A stretch of 64,000 nucleotides of DNA from AP-15 sp963750195. GTDB lineage: Bacteria > Pseudomonadota > Alphaproteobacteria > ATCC43930 > CGMCC-115725. The notes below the pieces were generated by a model. The model saw only the letters and a list, made by a program, of their open reading frames with translations. It was not told the origin of the DNA and did no database searches. The position numbers were made by a program, and so were the translations under genes. Location of the stretch: the NCBI GenBank assembly GCA_963750195.1, contig CAVVPS010000001.1:259544-323543 (forward strand), read 5' to 3'. The first letter of the stretch is position 1, and each line of letters opens with the position of its first letter. Below, one piece after another: positions 1 to 8,986 of the stretch.

Positions 1-646
1 CGCCGTCGTGCACGATCCCGCGCAGGCGACCCATATGCTCGGCCCGGTCGAACAGCCGAACCAGCGAGAAGACGCGGTCGGTCACGCCGTCGAACAGGCG
101 GCGGTGCAAGAGCTGGATGCCGGCGAACAGGTAGGGCGCGACTTCGCGCTCTCCGCGGCGACGAGGACACCCCAATGGGTCTAACAAATAATCGCCGCTG
201 CCATCATAGCCGACAGCGCTAACCGTGCGCTGCAGCAGCAGCACTGCGTCCATCCGCTCGGGATCGAAGGCCCGAGCCAGACGGAGCAATGCCGGTTCCA
301 TGCCATCCAGCCAGAACACGTCGGCGTTGATGACGAAAAAGGCCTCGCCGAGTGACGGCAAGACCCGCGCGATTCCGCCGCCGGTGTCGAGCAGCTCGGC
401 TTCTTCCGAGATCTCGATATCGGGGTGGCGGCGGCTGGCCAGATGCTCTGCGACCTTCGCCGCCAAATAATGGGTGTTGACGGCGATGTGCTCGACGCCA
501 GCCCACGCCAGTCGATCGATCGCATGATCGAGCAAAGTGCGCCCGTTAAGTTCTACAAGAGGCTTCGGCACGGTGTCGGTCAGCGGGCGCAGCCGGGTCC
601 CGAGCCCCGCCGCCAATACCATTGCCCGCCGAGGCGGCGCGATCAC
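1..646 (-). CDS. murU: MurU-type nucleotidyltransferase (3' end beyond the window)
   Basis: The frame is open from a GTG at 646 to the window edge, so the C-terminus is missing. The N-terminus reads VLAAGLGTRLRPLTD followed by PKPLVEL, the nucleotide-binding signature of sugar-1-phosphate nucleotidyltransferases, and VINADVFW matches the metal-binding Asp region. The GTG overlaps the stop of the upstream kinase (GTGA), which suggests translational coupling; an ATG at 622 is the alternative start. In the AmgK/MurU peptidoglycan recycling route, MurU converts N-acetylmuramate-1-phosphate to UDP-MurNAc. The pairing with the kinase is the main reason to choose MurU over a mannose-1-phosphate guanylyltransferase. 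The substrate is therefore inferred. Confidence 0.82.
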   Translation of the reverse strand, partial: MIAPPRRAMVLAAGLGTRLRPLTDTVPKPLVELNGRTLLDHAIDRLAWAGVEHIAVNTHYLAAKVAEHLASRRHPDIEISEEAELLDTGGGIARVLPSLGEAFFVINADVFWLDGMEPALLRLARAFDPERMDAVLLLQRTVSAVGYDGSGDYLLDPLGCPRRRGEREVAPYLFAGIQLLHRRLFDGVTDRVFSLVRLFDRAEHMGRLRGIVHDG

Positions 647-1725
647 GCGGCACCTCGCAGATTGCGCATGCGCCGGGCGGGCGGCAGATGGCGATCGAGC
701 CAGCCTGCGATGGCGCCGAGCGCCGGATCGCGAAGATCACCCTCGAGCAAGCGCCACAGCCGGGGGATATGGGCGAGATAGCCGGGCTTGCCGTCGCGCT
801 TCCATAGCCGGGTGAAGATGCCGAGGATCTTGCAGTTGCGCTGGGCGGCGAGGATCGCGGCGGAGCGCGCGAAGGCGGCGCGGTCGAGCGCCGGGAAGGC
901 GGTGAGATAGCGCATGGTCATCGCTTGGCGCAGCCGATCGGAGACATCGCGCCGCGCGTCCTCCAATAGCGAGACGAGATCATAGGCCGGCGGGCCGCAG
1001 ACCGCGTCCTGGAAATCGAGCAGCCCACAGCTTCGTACGCCCCGGCGTCCGGGCAGCAGCATCAGATTGTCGATGTGGAAGTCGCGCAGGACCAGGGTCG
1101 AACCGAACGGTTCCACCGCCTGCGGCAAGATCGCGCGCCACAGCGCCAGATATTCTTCGCGCAAGGACGATGCGGCAGGGGTGCCAAGGACCGCGGGCAA
1201 ATACCAATCGACGAGTAATGCCGCTTCGCCGAGGAGCCGCGTCTCGTCGTAGGACGGCAGGTCGGGCGCGCCGCCCGCCGCTACCGCTTGCTGCAAACCT
1301 ACTAATGTATCGATCGCGAGGGTATAGAGGGCGGGCTCGTCGGCGCCGCCGGCCAAGAGCCGGGTGTAGGTGTCGTCGCCGAAATCCTCGATCAGTAGGA
1401 GGCCTTCGGCGCGGTCTTCGGCCAATATCTCGGGAGCGCTAAAGCCGAGGCTCCGCAGGATCGCCGCGACCGCGACATACGGGCCGATATCCTCCTGGGG
1501 CGGCGGGGCGTCCATCAAGACCGCTCGGTCACAGCCGCGGCTGAGGCGGTAGTAGCTGCGAAAAGAAGCATCGCCGGCGAGCGGCGCATGCACCGCGCCG
1601 CCCCAGCCGCACGCATCAAGAAAATCCGACATCGCCCGCTGCCGCATGGCGACGGTCGCCGGGAGCATGCTGCCCCGCGATTCGGCGAAGACGCCGGAAA
1701 TGGCAGGATCAGGCATCGGCATCAA
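643..1725 (-). CDS. amgK: AmgK-like anomeric amino-sugar kinase (APH fold)
   Basis: This 360-residue protein has the aminoglycoside phosphotransferase/kinase fold. LVLRDFHIDNLML is the catalytic-loop region and GLLDFQDAVCGPPAYDL is the DFG-like metal-binding region with its typical extension. In bacteria that lack a MurQ route, AmgK phosphorylates N-acetylmuramate and N-acetylglucosamine at the anomeric position, feeding MurU. The gene overlaps tsaE by 17 bases and the MurU-like gene by 4, so the three look like one operon. The start at 1725 is the first ATG, and a later Met (MRQRAM) is possible. Function is inferred from fold and gene order; no catalytic residue is missing to the eye. Confidence 0.82.
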   Translation of the reverse strand: MMPMPDPAISGVFAESRGSMLPATVAMRQRAMSDFLDACGWGGAVHAPLAGDASFRSYYRLSRGCDRAVLMDAPPPQEDIGPYVAVAAILRSLGFSAPEILAEDRAEGLLLIEDFGDDTYTRLLAGGADEPALYTLAIDTLVGLQQAVAAGGAPDLPSYDETRLLGEAALLVDWYLPAVLGTPAASSLREEYLALWRAILPQAVEPFGSTLVLRDFHIDNLMLLPGRRGVRSCGLLDFQDAVCGPPAYDLVSLLEDARRDVSDRLRQAMTMRYLTAFPALDRAAFARSAAILAAQRNCKILGIFTRLWKRDGKPGYLAHIPRLWRLLEGDLRDPALGAIAGWLDRHLPPARRMRNLRGAA

Positions 1726-2176
1726 CCCCGGCTAGTCGCGCCCGCCACCCAGCATCGCTGACCAGAAACGCGCGCCTCGTCTGCGGGCGATCGCCAAAAT
1801 CCAGAGTGATTTCGAGACGGCGCTGCGGCAGCAAAGACGCGAGCCGCTCCGGCCATTCGATCAGCGACACGCCCGAGGCAAAGGCTTCCTCGATGCCGAG
1901 CTCCCACGCTTCTTCGGCGGCTTCGAGGCGGTAGAGATCGAAATGCCAGATCGCCACGGCATCCGTCTGGTAGATCTGAACCAGCGTGAAGGTCGGGCTT
2001 GGGACTTCCTCATGCGCATCGCCGCGAGCGCGGATAAAGGCTCGGGCAAAGCTGGTTTTCCCGGCGCCGAGATCGCCCTTCAGCGCGATGATGTCGCCGG
2101 GTACGACCAGCGCCGCAACACGCGAGGCGAGCGCGGCGGTGGCGGCTTCATCGGGTAGGTCGACAACGATCATCAC
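1709..2176 (-). CDS. tsaE: tRNA threonylcarbamoyladenosine biosynthesis ATPase TsaE
   Basis: The 155-residue product has the P-loop GDLGAGKTSFARAF near residue 35, followed by the TsaE hallmarks PSPTFTLVQIY, WHFDLYRLE and SLIEWPERL. TsaE (YjeE) is the ATPase of the TsaBDE complex that makes t6A37 in tRNAs reading ANN codons. Length is normal for the family. It is first in a tsaE-amgK-murU run, an order I associate with alphaproteobacteria. No frame problem is visible. Confidence 0.93.
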   Translation of the reverse strand: MMIVVDLPDEAATAALASRVAALVVPGDIIALKGDLGAGKTSFARAFIRARGDAHEEVPSPTFTLVQIYQTDAVAIWHFDLYRLEAAEEAWELGIEEAFASGVSLIEWPERLASLLPQRRLEITLDFGDRPQTRRAFLVSDAGWRARLAGVDADA

Positions 2177-2339
2177 CTACGCGTTGTATATTGTAGCGAT
2201 GATTATCCGCAATATCTGCTTTTCAGCGCTTACCACGGAAGGGAAGCGGATGGTCGCGTAGGCGCCTGAACAAGCGCCATTGGTGATGAATTGCGGGAGG
2301 CGCAACTCCGGCTCTGGTGGTTGCAGCGCGGCGCGCTCG

Positions 2340-4401
2340 CTAGGCCGGGACCTCGTTCACCGTGTCGGCGCGCTCGTGTCGGCGCCCTAGTGCCGCGGCG
2401 TCGGCGCCCGAGAACTGACCGGCCCCACGGCCGATGGGGAGCCTGCAGATCACCCGGGTTCCGCGGCCCAACGCCAATTCGATTTCGACACTTCCGCCGT
2501 GCAACTCGATCAAGCTTTTGACCAGGGACAGGCCGAGCCCGGAGCCTCCTTCCCGCTTGCAGGCGTATTTTTCGAAGACTCTGGCTTGATCGGCCGGAGC
2601 GATGCCAATCCCGGTGTCGGAGACGGCCAACAGCAGTTCGCCCTGAGAATACCGGCCTTCCACGCCGATCGCACCGCCGGGCGGGGTGAATTTGATTGCA
2701 TTCGAAATCAGGTTGAACAGCGCCTGCTTAAGTCGCCGCTCATCGGCCTCGATCGCGCCTATCTGCGACGGGCAACGCAGGCTGATCTCAAGCCCCCGAC
2801 TGCGCGCGCGTTCCTGGGTCAAGGTCACCACCGACCGCAGCATTTCCTGAATGTCGACCCGGCTCCGCTCCAATACCATATAGCCGGCCTCGATTGTCGC
2901 TAGATCGAGGATGTCGTTGATCAAAGTCATCAACTGGTGTGAACAGTCGAGAATTCCGCGGCAATATTCCGATTGGCTCGAATTGAGCGAGCCGAAGTAT
3001 TGGTTGTTCAGAATTTCGGCAAAGCCGATGACCGTGTTCAGCGGCGTGCGCAGCTCATGCGAAACGCTGGCGATGAATTCGCTCTTGAGCCGCCCGGCGG
3101 TCTCGAGTGCGTCGTTGCGTTCGCGCAATGCCCGCTCGACCCGGGCCGTGTCGCTGACGTCGAGATAGGTCAGCAGCACCTCGCCGTCGGGCAGCGGCAC
3201 GCTTGCCACTTGCAGCATTGAGCCGTCGCGGCGATTGAGCAGGCCGCTCGTCAATCCCGGCGCAATGACCTTGGCGACAATTCGGCCCTTTACCGCGGCC
3301 CAGTCGTCGCGATCGTCGATAAAATCGCGAGTTTTCTCGACGATCTCGCTGACATGCGGCTCGCCTGCGACGTCCTCTTCCGATAGTCCCCACATCGCCC
3401 GAAACGCCGGATTGTTGAGTTTCAGTCGGCCATCGCTGCCGTAGACGGCGACACCTTCGAACAGATGGTCGAGGGTGGCGCGCTGTACCTGGATCAGCGT
3501 GTTGTACGAGCATTCGAGGGCCAGACGGTCGCTGACGTCTTCGTAAACAAAGGTCAGCCCGCCGAACGGGTGTGGCGATACCGTCAGCTGCAAAGTGCGC
3601 CCGTCGGGCAGATGCATGAGCTCGTCCCGAGGCTCGATCAGCGAGGTGAACAGCGCGCATCGCTCGCGCTTGAAGGCTCGAAAATCGGCGAATTCGGGAA
3701 GGCGGCGGGATTCGCGCAGGCGCTCGAGGATTTCGCCCAGCGAGGGCTCGCCGGCGAGCCACGCCTCCTCAATCCCCCACAAGCTGGCGAAGGCATGGTT
3801 GAAGAAAGTCAGCTTTCTGTCTGGGCCAAAGATGGCGACCGCGGCGTAGATGCTTTCAAGTACATCGGCATGCGCGTTGATGTGGCGCCACAGCTCAGCT
3901 CGCACGGCTTCGACATCGGTGCAGTCGCGGGCGTAGCCGATCGTCCCGCCGGCGGCGCATGGCGCCTCGACGAGATCGAGCAGCCGGCGCTGCCCGCCGA
4001 TCACGACATGGGCCTGTTCCGAGCGTGAGCCGGCCAACCGGACCATGTTGGCGGGCGCGCCGACCGCATCCCCGCTGCCGGCGGGGATAAGCTCGCGGGC
4101 CTCGGCGACGAACTTCTTCGCGGGCGGCGCCGAGAGAAGCGGCATAGGCCAGATTGCAGTCGACGAGGCTACCGCCGCGGTCGCGCCGCCATACCGGCAT
4201 CGGCACCGCGTCGAGCATCTCACGCAGACGCTCCACCTCCTCGCCGGCTGCCTGCGCCGCCGACTTCGCCTCGGCGCGGCCATGTTCGAGCGCGGCCAGG
4301 CTGCGACGGCTTACACGCAAACGCACATACGCATGCACCCAAAGCCCGCCACAGGCGATAGCGACGATCATGCAAAGTACGGCGGTGGCCTCGATCACCA
4401 T
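2340..4401 (-). CDS. PAS-domain sensor histidine kinase (one frame break near 4110)
   Basis: The ORF from 4401 begins with one hydrophobic membrane segment (residues about 3-25) and a short coiled coil, then the first PAS half (PMPVWRRDRGG, CNLAYAASLG). The rest lies in the next frame, from about 4110 to the stop at 2340. The join falls within GAAGAAGTTCGTCGCC, where removing one base gives a continuous EEV-VAEAREL. Further PAS segments follow, then HisKA with SVSHELRTPLNTVIGF (phosphoacceptor His) and an HATPase with NLISNAIKFTPPGG, DTGIGI and GSGLGLSLVKSL. No receiver domain is present, so a separate response regulator is expected outside the window. Combined length is about 687 residues. 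The signal sensed is unknown. The single break in an otherwise well-conserved kinase suggests a sequence error. Confidence 0.82.
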
Positions 4402-4542
4402 CGGACACCCCTTTTTCAGCCTGGGGTAGGAGTCGATACGTCCGACTCCCCAATTCCGGCATTATGGGGTATTCGGGACAAAAGAAAAGAGGAATTCGAC
4501 GTCGATTTCCTTATAAGTTGTTAAAGAGTGCTTTTTTCGGGT

Positions 4543-5839
4543 CTAATACCGATAATGCTCGGGTTTGAACGGACCTGATCGGGAGAGGCCGAGATAGCCG
4601 GCCTGCGCCGGGCTGAGCTTGGTCAGCTTGACCCCAAGCTTGTCGAGGTGGAGCGCGGCCACCTTTTCGTCGAGGTGCTTGGGCAGCACATAAACCTTGT
4701 TTTCGTATTTGCCATGGTTGGTCCACAGCTCGATCTGGGCCAGCACCTGGTTGGTGAAGGAGGCGCTCATCACAAAGCTCGGATGGCCGGTGGCGCAGCC
4801 CAAATTGACCAGCCGGCCCTTGGCGAGGACGATCAGCCGCCTGCCGTCGGGAAAGACGACCTCGTCGACCTGCGGCTTGACCTCCTCCCAGGGATAATTG
4901 CGCAACGCGTCGATCTGGATCTCACTGTCGAAATGGCCGATGTTACAGACGATGGCGCGGTCCTTCATCTGGCGCATATGGTCGATGGTAATCACATCGA
5001 TGTCGCCGGTCGCGGTGACGAAGATGTCGCCCACCGGTGCCGCCTCCTCCATCGTCGTCACCTGATAGCCCTCCATCGCCGCCTGCAAGGCGCAGATCGG
5101 ATCGATCTCGGTGACCATGACGCGGGCGCCCTGGCTCCTGAGGCTCGCAGCCGAACCCTTCCCGACATTGCCGAAGCCGCAGACGACCGCAAGCTTGCCG
5201 GCCAGCATCACGTCGGTGGCGCGCTTGATGCCGTCGACCAGGCTCTCGCGGCAGCCGTAAAGGTTATCGAATTTCGATTTGGTGACGCTGTCGTTGACGT
5301 TGATCGCCGGCGCCTTCAGCGCCCCTTCCCGCATCATGTCGTAGAGCCGGTTGACGCCGGTGGTCGTCTCCTCCGAGATGCCGCGGACATGGTGCAACAG
5401 ATCGGGGTACTGGTCGTGCAGGATCTTGGTCGCGTCGCCACCGTCGTCGAGCACCATATTCGGCGTCCAGCCCTCCGGCCCGCGCAGGGTCTGCTCGATG
5501 CACCATTCGTATTCCTCCTCGGTTTCCCCCTTCCAGGCGAATACTGGAATACCGCAAGCGGCAATCGCCGCAGCGGCGTGGTCCTGGGTCGAGAAAATAT
5601 TGCACGAGCTCCAGCGCACGGTAGCGCCGAGCATGGATCAGGGTCTCGATCAGCACTGCGGTCTGGATCGTCATATGCAGGCAGCCGACGATGCGTGCGC
5701 CCGCAAGGGGCTTCGCCGCGCCAAACTCGTCACGCAACGCCATCAGCCCCGGCATCTCGGTCTCGGCGATCGCAATCTCTCGCCGCCCCCAATCGGCGAG
5801 CGAAATATCGGCAACCCTGTAGTCGGTGAAGGCGGGCAT
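4543..5839 (-). CDS. ahcY: Adenosylhomocysteinase (frame break near 5632)
   Basis: S-adenosylhomocysteine hydrolase splits SAH to adenosine and homocysteine in the methyl cycle. The N-terminus from 5839 (MPAFTDYRVADIS, GCLHMTIQTAVLIETL) and the rest in the next frame (LGATVRWSSCNIFSTQDHAA, NAD site CGFGNVGKGSAASL, C-terminal FKPEHYRY) together give about 432 residues, typical of the family. The break lies at ATCCATGCTCGGCGC, where one surplus base shifts the frame. An active methyl cycle needs this enzyme, so an intact gene in the organism is likely and the break is probably a sequence error. No SAH or SAM riboswitch was recognised upstream. Confidence 0.93.
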
Positions 5840-6079
5840 TTATCGACTCTCCCAAAATGGCGCTCGCGGCGGTGGCGCATTTAGCAGCGCCGCAAACCAT
5901 TCGGCAACCCAGAGGCTTCACAAAACCCAGGTTCGACCCCGGGGTACAGAGGTCTTTCGGGAGCGCCATACGGGCGCGGCGCCCTCAACACGGTTGAGCT
6001 CGGACGGAGGATCTTTCCAGCTTGCTTTCGTCTCTGGGCGCATCCAGTAAGAAGCGAACCGGATCCCAAAATAAAGTCA

Positions 6080-6337
6080 TAACACCTCGGGATAAGCCTG
6101 AACGGGTAATCGGTGTCCTTGTAGTCGCCGCGATGCTATCGCTTCGGCAGCTCAACCTTCGCGCGCCTCAGCTCTTCATAGGGGATTTTGCTCAGAATGT
6201 GGGTGGGTGCGTTCAACCTCGCCCGCTCCTTGTCGTCGATGAAGGCGGGCAGGTTCCCGCTCGTATTCCTTCCGTTTCAGCTTGCCGCCGGCTTCGTGAG
6301 CGTCATTCTTCGCGTCGGAAATCGGTTTATCCTCCAA
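6080..6337 (-). pseudogene. Internally deleted polyphosphate kinase 2 (PPK2) relic
   Basis: On the minus strand a short frame from about 6337 reads KLKRKEYERE..ARLH, the N-terminal entry of PPK2 proteins. After a frame change it reads DDKERARLNAPTHILSKIPY then RAKVELPKR and a TAG at 6136-6138, the C-terminal signature of PPK2. Similarity seems to continue past the stop (GDYKDTDYPF). The central kinase core, about 200 residues with the Walker A and B motifs, is absent. This is deletion decay, not a single sequencing error. PPK2 enzymes use polyphosphate to phosphorylate nucleotides. The remaining bases between ahcY and the antiporter (5840-6079 and 6338-6446) show no other gene. Confidence 0.75.
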
Positions 6338-6446
6338 TCCACATCCTCAACTTCGCATCCATAGCGAATTCGATCGATGATCCAGTTCAAGGCCCGCGGA
6401 CCGCAAGTGCCCGATTGAATTCGCAGCATATTCGGGAACGTCTGAC

Positions 6447-7724
6447 ATGTACCAGAATGCCGCTATCCTCGCCGCCTTTTTGCTGATCTACAGCGCGGTC
6501 GCCGGCCGGATCGAACGGTCGTGGCTCAGCGGCCCGATCGTGTTTATCGCGGGCGGCTTGCTGCTTGGGCCCTACGGCCTGGGCGTGGTTCGGCTCAACC
6601 TCGGTGCTGAGGGGCTGCGCACCCTGGCGGAGCTGACGCTCGCCATGGTTCTGTTCACCGATGCGGCCAACGCGGATTTCGACGTCGTCAGGCGACACAT
6701 CGGTGTCCCCGAACGGCTGCTGCTGATCGGGCTGCCGCTGACGATCGTGCTCGGCTTCCTGGTGGCGATGGTCCTTTTTCCCGGCCTCGCCCCGCTTGAA
6801 ATGGCCTTGCTGGCGGCGATACTCGCTCCGACCGACGCCGCGCTCGGCAAACCGGTGGTGACCAACCCCACCGTCCCGGCGGCGATGCGCGAGGCGCTCA
6901 ACCTCGAGAGCGGCCTCAATGACGGCATCTGCGTGCCGATCGTCGTGCTGCTGCTAGGGCTCGCCGTCGAGACCCAGATCGAGCACGCGACGATGATCCA
7001 CGGAATCCGGGTGGTCGTCGAAGAGCTTGGCATCGGGGCCTTGGTTGGGGTCGCGCTGACCTGGCTGACCACCTTGATGCTGCGATTTGCCGAGCGGCAG
7101 GGTTGGATCAGCGAGCACTGGCAGGAAGTTCCGATCGTCGCTCTGGCGGCCGCGTGCTTTGCCGTGGCTCAGGCGGCGGGCGGCAGCGGCTTCATCGCCT
7201 GCTTTGTCGGCGGGCTGCTGTTGAGTGGGCTGCGCCAGCGCCACAAAGAGGAGCTGCTCCGCGGCGCCGTCGCCACCGGAGAGGCTCTGGCGCTCCTAAC
7301 ATGGATCGCGTTCGGGATCGGGGCCCTTGCCCCGATCGTCGCGCGACTTACCTGGCCGGCGCTGCTCTATGCCGTGCTCAGCTTGACCGTGATCCGAATG
7401 GGTCCCGTCCTTCTGTGCCTTGCCGGAGCCGGGATGCGCGCTGCGGACAAGCTGTTCATCGCCTGGTTCGGCCCACGCGGGCTCGCGACGATCGTGTTCG
7501 GCGTGATCATCTTGAACGAGAAGCTACCCGGAAACGACACGATCATCGCCGTGGCCGGAGGTACGGTCCTTTTGAGCGTAATCGCCCATGGCGTAACCGC
7601 AAACCCGCTGGTAAAGGCGATGGTGGGGCGTTCATCCGAAAAGTCCCCGGCGGTCAACGACTCCGTAGGAAGGCGGCGTTTACGAGCCCAAACGGACGAC
7701 CATGCCGTCGGCTCCGAGGCTTAA
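6447..7724 (+). CDS. CPA1-type cation:proton antiporter
   Basis: This intact 425-residue polytopic protein has about 12 hydrophobic segments. LESGLNDGICVPIVVLLL carries the conserved ND pair of the transport site, and FGPRGLATIVFGV is the conserved Arg-containing helix near the end. Both are characteristic of the Na+/H+ exchanger (CPA1/NhaP) family of the inner membrane. The likely role is Na+ or K+ extrusion in exchange for protons; the ion is not predictable from sequence. Its 3' end overlaps by 45 bases the convergent gene that ends at 7680. It stands alone, with no operon partner on the same strand. Confidence 0.88.
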   Translation: MYQNAAILAAFLLIYSAVAGRIERSWLSGPIVFIAGGLLLGPYGLGVVRLNLGAEGLRTLAELTLAMVLFTDAANADFDVVRRHIGVPERLLLIGLPLTIVLGFLVAMVLFPGLAPLEMALLAAILAPTDAALGKPVVTNPTVPAAMREALNLESGLNDGICVPIVVLLLGLAVETQIEHATMIHGIRVVVEELGIGALVGVALTWLTTLMLRFAERQGWISEHWQEVPIVALAAACFAVAQAAGGSGFIACFVGGLLLSGLRQRHKEELLRGAVATGEALALLTWIAFGIGALAPIVARLTWPALLYAVLSLTVIRMGPVLLCLAGAGMRAADKLFIAWFGPRGLATIVFGVIILNEKLPGNDTIIAVAGGTVLLSVIAHGVTANPLVKAMVGRSSEKSPAVNDSVGRRRLRAQTDDHAVGSEA

Positions 7725-8147
7725 GGACAGTCCTTGGCGCCGTGCCCTCAAATGCAGATAGACGCCGTTGGAGTTTTGCAGCCACATCTGGCCTTTGCCC
7801 TGTTCGCCCACGGCCCACCCCGTGCGCGCCTGGCCGTAAACCCCGTTAAAGTCTTCGAGTTGGTGGAGGTTGTAAACGCCGCCGGCGGCATCGAGCGTCG
7901 ATATCCCAATTCCCCCGATTCCCAGGCCGCCAAGTTTGAACGGATAGCTCCGGCCGCGGAAGTATAAGGTTCCTCCGCCGACAGCGCCGCTGCCGATAAA
8001 CGCGACCTGCACTTGATGGATGTTGACGCTGCCCGAAGCTCGTGAGGGGGGCGCACTCTGCGCGAACGCGCCGGCCGAGAAAATGCACAGGACCGTCAAC
8101 CCCGCAACAAGCTTGCAGGCCAAACTGCGACAAGATCGGACAAACAT
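7680..8147 (-). CDS. Small secreted protein of unknown function
   Basis: From the ATG at 8147 the product has 155 residues. It starts with a clear signal peptide (basic MFVRSCRSLACK, hydrophobic core, cleavage near GAFAQS). The mature part is Gly-rich with repeated beta-like stretches (VQVAFIGSGAVGGGTLYF, GGLGIGGIGIS, YGQARTGWAVGEQG, GVYLHLRARRQGLSLSLG). I do not recognise a family with confidence. The frame continues upstream to 8414, but those residues do not look coding. It is convergent with the antiporter and not in an operon. A periplasmic or outer-surface location is inferred from the signal peptide. Confidence 0.68.
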   Translation of the reverse strand: MFVRSCRSLACKLVAGLTVLCIFSAGAFAQSAPPSRASGSVNIHQVQVAFIGSGAVGGGTLYFRGRSYPFKLGGLGIGGIGISTLDAAGGVYNLHQLEDFNGVYGQARTGWAVGEQGKGQMWLQNSNGVYLHLRARRQGLSLSLGADGMVVRLGS

Positions 8148-8553
8148 CGGTTTTCCCTTGCTAGAGGTGACGAAAACTGCTACTTCCAGGTCAGGAAAAA
8201 GCCGATATCCCCGGGCATACCTTCCGGGTATTCGAGCACCTCGGCCCTGAGCCCAAAGCCAAGCGGTTGCAAATGCTCCCGCCAGAACTCGGAGGCGCCG
8301 TCCGCGCTCGGCTGCATCGTGCGCGATCTTCAGGCGACATAATTGCCCTTCATCCCATCCTGAATTTCTATCACAGATGTCTGCGCTGGGTGGATTGATC
8401 CACCTCAATCGCACTGGCCGAGAGTTCGGTGCCCATTTCTCGGCGATTCGCCGATTGACAAAGGCGCATATGCTCCGAAATCTACGTTCTTATCCTTTGG
8501 GCGATCCCCTTGTCTGAGGTCAACCGAACCTTTCCGATTGCAACTGTCTGGCG
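8148..8553. other. Intergenic region, no gene seen
   Basis: No frame here looks coding. It lies between the divergent starts of the secreted protein gene and the MarR gene, so it should hold both promoters and possibly the MarR operator. I could not identify a convincing palindrome. Confidence 0.5.
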
Positions 8554-8961
8554 GTGCGTCAGGCCGCGCGCTATGTGACGCAGCTCTACGATCGGCATCT
8601 GGCCGCCTCGGGGCTGCGCACCAGCCAATACGGCATTCTCGCCAAGCTCAAGCGACACGGGCCGATGGCGATCAACGAGCTGGCGGCCGAATTGGTCATG
8701 GACCGAACGACGCTCGGCCGCAACATTCGGCCGCTCGAACGTGACGGGCTGATCACGATCACGCCCGGCCGAACCGACCGGCGTGTCAAGGAATTGCGCC
8801 TTACCGCGGCCGGCGACGAGCGTTTCAACGAAACCCGCGAAGCCTGGATTGCGGCGCAGCGGAGCTTCGAGACCGGGTTCGGCCCAGAGCGCTCGGCCGA
8901 ATTGCGCGCGCTGTTGCGCGTGCTCGTCAACAGCGGGCTGGTGCCGCAGAGCGAAGACTAG
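8554..8961 (+). CDS. MarR-family transcriptional regulator
   Basis: The 135-residue product carries a winged helix: TSQYGILAKLKRHGPMAINE, LAAELVMDRTTLGRNIRPLE (recognition helix) and GLITITPGRTDRRVKELRLT (wing with the conserved DxR). MarR proteins are dimeric repressors released by small ligands, often aromatic acids. The start is GTG, because an in-frame TGA lies shortly upstream and no ATG is available. The convergent asparaginase gene follows, so the target is probably the gene itself or the divergent upstream gene. Family is certain; ligand is unknown. Confidence 0.85.
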   Translation: MRQAARYVTQLYDRHLAASGLRTSQYGILAKLKRHGPMAINELAAELVMDRTTLGRNIRPLERDGLITITPGRTDRRVKELRLTAAGDERFNETREAWIAAQRSFETGFGPERSAELRALLRVLVNSGLVPQSED

Positions 8962-8986
8962 CCGTAGCTGTACCTTGGGCGATTGA

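Noticed and set aside
4648..5829. 393-codon open frame antisense to ahcY
   Set aside because: It is composed of His/Arg/Leu-rich sequence with no motif, and the opposite strand is clearly adenosylhomocysteinase.
5840..5940. Possible SAH or SAM riboswitch upstream of ahcY
   Set aside because: Only one weak hairpin (GGCGC..GCGCC) was found and no conserved riboswitch core could be recognised.
5925..5965. GGTTCGACCCC, resembling a tRNA T-loop
   Set aside because: The T-stem has a mismatch, and no matching acceptor or anticodon stem could be found about 75 bases around it.
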